From: Trichoplax adhaerens
Taxonomy: Eukaryota; Placozoa; Uniplacotomia; Trichoplacea; Trichoplacidae
Assembly (NCBI RefSeq): GCF_000150275.1
Contig: NW_002060943.1
Span: forward strand, 5,173,950-5,237,949
Length of the DNA: 64,000 nucleotides
Direction of reading: 5' to 3'
Translations under genes and position numbers: made by a program
The notes under the pieces: generated by a model
What the model was told of the DNA's origin: nothing
The model's input: the letters and a program-made list of their open reading frames with translations, nothing else
Databases searched by the model: none
Shown: piece by piece, positions 60,701 to 64,000 of the stretch
Layout of the letters: every line of letters begins with the position of its first letter
Position numbering within the stretch: the stretch's first letter is position 1

Positions 60701-63699
60701 TTATAACATGCTTGTCTGTTTTGGCAATTCCACAATAATTTTGCCTTTATTTTTCCCAGAGTACATGTACTACGTGGTAGTAAAAGATCGCTGTAAGTCA
60801 AGTTGCACTAAATAATGATTTATAAGTAAAAGAAAAAGTGCTATAATAACTAAGCTATCTGTAAAACAGGATCGAACTTACATCAATTGCTTCAGCGATT
60901 GAGTCTAGGCCTTTGTAATGAGTTTGTTGACCTAAATCTACAGAGGATTTTAACTCTGCACGATGATACATGTTTGCCAATTTCTGAAAGTGTTTTCCGT
61001 AATGTTTAACGTAATGGAATAATAAAAATCCTCTCAAACTGGATGATTTGGAGAGCAACTATAAATTGGTAATGACAATGTAAAAAATATAGAATTATTA
61101 TTAGTCGCGAAGTATTGATCCTTCAGAAATATCAATTAATATAAAACTTTATATTGAATTTACACGCGGTGGAATAATAAGATTCCTCGATTTTGAAACA
61201 CCCTTAGCGGTTTGATAACCAGATATGTATCCGATAACGATTAAACGTCCTTTGATAGCCAGACTAAGCAAAAAAATTGGACCGATAGTTTGATATTTAC
61301 TTATTCAACTTTATAATTCCGATATTTAAGATCAGCTTACGGATACTACAGCAAACTAAAGCACTTTCGCTATAATTAATATCATAGAGCTAATCCAATA
61401 TTTATGCTATTTTTTAACTAAAATCTTCTAGATCATGCCATAATTGATAATCTTAGATTATGAAGACTAACTTTTCTAAACAAATATTAAACATTTCGGC
61501 CCCGATGGATTCATATACGACATCAATGCCTTTTGGATATTCCTTTTTCAAAACTTGATCTAGATTTTCTGTTTTATAATTGACTGGACGATCACAACCT
61601 ATGTTCTACAAGGATATAATCAAAACCCTAGTATCAATAATTCGCAAAGAACTTTATTGTAACCTCGTTATATTTTATTATCTATTCTTTACTATTTCTC
61701 ACATGTACATGGCGCTCTAAATAACTTAAAACTAAGCAGTTATGTTAATAACTAATAGATATCGATCCATGCTAAATTAGCTGACGAACGATGTTGCGTC
61801 GGCTTAAAAGATGCTAATAACTAACATTTCCACTCACAGGGTTATTAATCTGAATATAGTTAGAAGATTTACGCTAAATATGATAATATTAGTGGAAAAT
61901 GACCAATTTACTCAGATGCCTTTATGGACAGATACTAAAATTATTTTGATCAATATGGTAGAACATTGACGAATTTATTTATGGTTAGGAATGGTAAATT
62001 CGACTCTAATGAATTATTGTATCTCTTAGTATAGCAATTCTAACCCTTAAAAATTCAGCTTTTTCACTGCTGGAGCAGGTTCCGATAACATGACATCCAG
62101 CCGCTTTTGCTAATTGAACCTATAATATAATTGTAGATTGAATTTAGATCGCAGAAATCATGGAGCATCATTGTCATTTTACTCCCTAAACTGTAGAATG
62201 TATCAGCTCTTTCAAATACTAGTATCACTAAAGGCGCCAAGACGGTAAGGTAATATCAATAAAATAATCAATTCAATCCAGTCTTTTAATTACTTGTTTG
62301 TACATGTTGATGTGTACAGTACTTTCAAATTTGCTAACATATTCATGATTTTACAGCATTCAATTAGTAAAAAATTTAACGTTTTAGAAAGGAATATCCA
62401 CCAATAGTTGATTCCTGCCGTAAACTGAGTCAAAATACGCGTCTTTACTATAGTGATTGCAATATCTATCATTAGGAAGTTATTTTAACTTTTCATACTT
62501 ACTGCAAATTGCCCAGTACCACCAGCAGCAGCTGTAAATGCAAATCAAGAGGGAGATTAAAATTCTAATTAGCAATGCTGTAATTCAATTCAAGGCCGAG
62601 GCATTTACTACTTGAATACTATGAAATTTTCATGATATATATTGCAGTACTACTGTATATACCAATAGTAACCTTACATTTATGTATCTTTAATGCAAAG
62701 GGGAATACAAGAAATATTACTTAATCATATTTACTACATTTATTAAATGAGTTGAAAAGTCTAACACAAAGAATAAATAACGGCTAAAGTTATCATCATC
62801 TTACCTGTAACTAAAACAGTCTCACCAGATTTTAGGTCCCCTAGCTGTGTAATAATAATTATACAATATGTAACTGGTTAATCAAAACATTTTATCTATC
62901 CTCATTTAAAATAGTCTCTCATTGGTATGGTATCAAAGAAAAGTATAGCTCCTTCTTAACGTGCTAAAGATATAACTTAGTGTTTGATTTTCTAAATTTC
63001 CTGCATATGAGGGTACGAACGCAGGCTATTTTTCTATTGTATTTAGTTTAGGAGTTTGTATAAGATAATTTACCTGATCTAGAGAGATACTTGCTGTCAA
63101 ACCGCTAACCATAAATGGAATATATTCTGGATTACAACTAGGTATAGGAAACGCTTCCCTTGCAGGAACTACCATATACTCCGCGAACGAACCATTTTGC
63201 ATGTATGCGACATGATTGCCAACCTTGAAGTGCCTTTGACATTCGTTGCCAAGTGCCACAATTTCTCCAATAGCCTATTTTAATCAAGTAACGTTGATCG
63301 TTTAACTAATCATTCCTATGTTAGATGGTATATAGGTTTACTTCCAGCAGTAATGATGTATCGATTAATATATATAATACTATCATCTAGTACAGAATTG
63401 AATTTGAAAAAAATAGAAGTAATCTTTACTAGATATGCTCAATGTGCTATTAAACATTATAATACTATACAACAAAAAAACACAATAAAGACGATCCTAT
63501 CAATCATTGTACTTAGCTGTAGTAGAAGGAAGAAAAGACATATGAAAATATAGTATACGATTAGCAATTAAGAATGGAATATAAAGAAGACTAATGCAAT
63601 GGTATGACCTCGAAACCAACACCAAATGGCGGCTGTTCATCACCATTGAAATAGCGTCCTGCAGTAAAGTTGATATCCGATGCGTTAATACCCAGGTAC
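60701..63699 (-). CDS. PTGR3: PTGR3/ZADH2-like zinc-type quinone oxidoreductase (MDR family), 5' end unresolved
   Basis: NAD(P)H-dependent medium-chain reductase resembling prostaglandin reductase 3 (ZADH2), which reduces 15-keto-prostaglandins in mammals; the substrate here is unknown. Exons in transcription order: 63699-63609, 63274-63074, 62844-62805, 62531-62503, 62119-62045, 61605-61472, 61263-61164, 61058-60882 and 60769-60701. Phases agree and give 304 residues plus a missing N-terminal exon of perhaps 40 (human 377). Visible: [71 protein letters not shown], the dinucleotide-binding glycine motif spread over three exons; [80 protein letters not shown]. The exon at 62503-62531 is only 29 bases. 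The assignment to PTGR3, rather than another MDR enzyme, rests on the near-collinear match of these blocks. Confidence 0.92.
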
Positions 63700-63803
63700 C
63701 TGAAGAAGAGACAAATTCCAATCAGTATCATCATCGACAACTCTTTCAATATTAGCCATAGTAAGACACCATAATCTGCGAATTGATTGGGTGCTATTTA
63801 CAG

Positions 63804-63908
63804 AACTATGCTAAGATTGAGCCTGAAGTACGACTACATCAGTATTTGAAACCAATGGAGCAAGATCGGTTTGATGTTCACGTTTACTCACGACAAGAAT
63901 ATGAACAA
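63804..63908 (+). CDS. Orphan plus-strand exon candidate at the window edge
   Basis: A 105-base open block is bounded by GCTATTTACAG (acceptor-like) and GTAATG (donor-like), both in phase 0. It encodes NYAKIEPEVRLHQYLKPM, then EQDRFDVHVYSRQEYEQ, which has coding-like composition. The RFDVHVYS segment recalls the FDIHxYG stretch of condensin-II subunit NCAPH2, but that is a weak, memory-based hint. It lies just upstream of the first resolved exon of the minus-strand reductase, so if real the two genes overlap or stand head to head. A minus-strand reading of the same bases is also partly open. Confidence 0.3.
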
Positions 63909-64000
63909 GTAATGAAACCATGGAAAACCTAGTGTTGTGAGTATGTTATCATTGATAGTAAGCTATTAGCAACCAATGAAAGTGTAATAGGCAAGACATA

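Overview
This is a eukaryotic, intron-rich, strongly AT-rich window, almost certainly from an early-branching animal. Spliced genes with short introns (mostly 60-300 bases, GT-AG) encode orthologues of human proteins, including animal-type ones (AMBRA1, MADD, PTGR3/ZADH2, ATXN3), at high identity and with conserved exon phases. The compact introns, low GC and this gene set suggest a placozoan (Trichoplax/Hoilungia type). That organism call is an inference from gene content and style, not a database match.

Layout, left to right. 1-5.9 kb: AT-rich sequence with local duplications and no gene I could support. 5.98-6.82 kb (-): an isolated first coding exon of MADD (Rab3 GEF). 6.9-8.4 kb: palindromes and tandem repeats. 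8.71-10.96 kb (+): a complete six-exon isopentenyl phosphate kinase. 11.2-11.7 kb: a pair of near-identical 132-base direct repeats. 12.94-14.93 kb (-): ATXN3 (Josephin deubiquitinase). 18.7-26.8 kb (+): MARCHF6/Doa10, about 30 coding exons. 30.1-34.1 kb (+): a two-exon coiled-coil protein with a regular 43-residue F-x-x-W-x-x-x-K repeat. 36.1-38.5 kb: a tandem satellite of about 175 bases. 41.2-44.0 kb (+): a compact AMBRA1. 45.2-46.5 kb: another palindrome and tandem-repeat block. 46.7-53.7 kb (+): AP-2 alpha adaptin, 26 exons closing to 949 residues. 54.9-55.9 kb (-): a small gene I could not identify. 58.7-59.7 kb (+): ribosomal protein uS9 (RPS16). 60.7-63.7 kb (-): PTGR3/ZADH2-like reductase. 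An unplaced plus-strand exon candidate lies at the right edge.

The genes are typical eukaryotic single units, not operons. Several act in protein turnover and membrane traffic: ATXN3 and MARCHF6 in ER-associated degradation, AMBRA1 in autophagy and ubiquitination, AP-2 alpha in endocytosis, MADD in Rab exocytosis. ATXN3 and MARCHF6 are head-to-head neighbours. I take this mainly as coincidence. Exon boundaries were read by eye from splice consensus, reading-frame phase and remembered family sequence. For AP2A, IPK, RPS16, ATXN3, AMBRA1 and MARCHF6 the exon phases close arithmetically, which is good support. First coding exons of ATXN3, MARCHF6, AMBRA1 and PTGR3 were not resolved. I found no convincing mobile-element protein, tRNA, rRNA or CRISPR array, and no clear-cut new biological system. 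The most unusual items are the animal IPK, the 43-residue tryptophan repeat protein and the reduced ATXN3 and AMBRA1.
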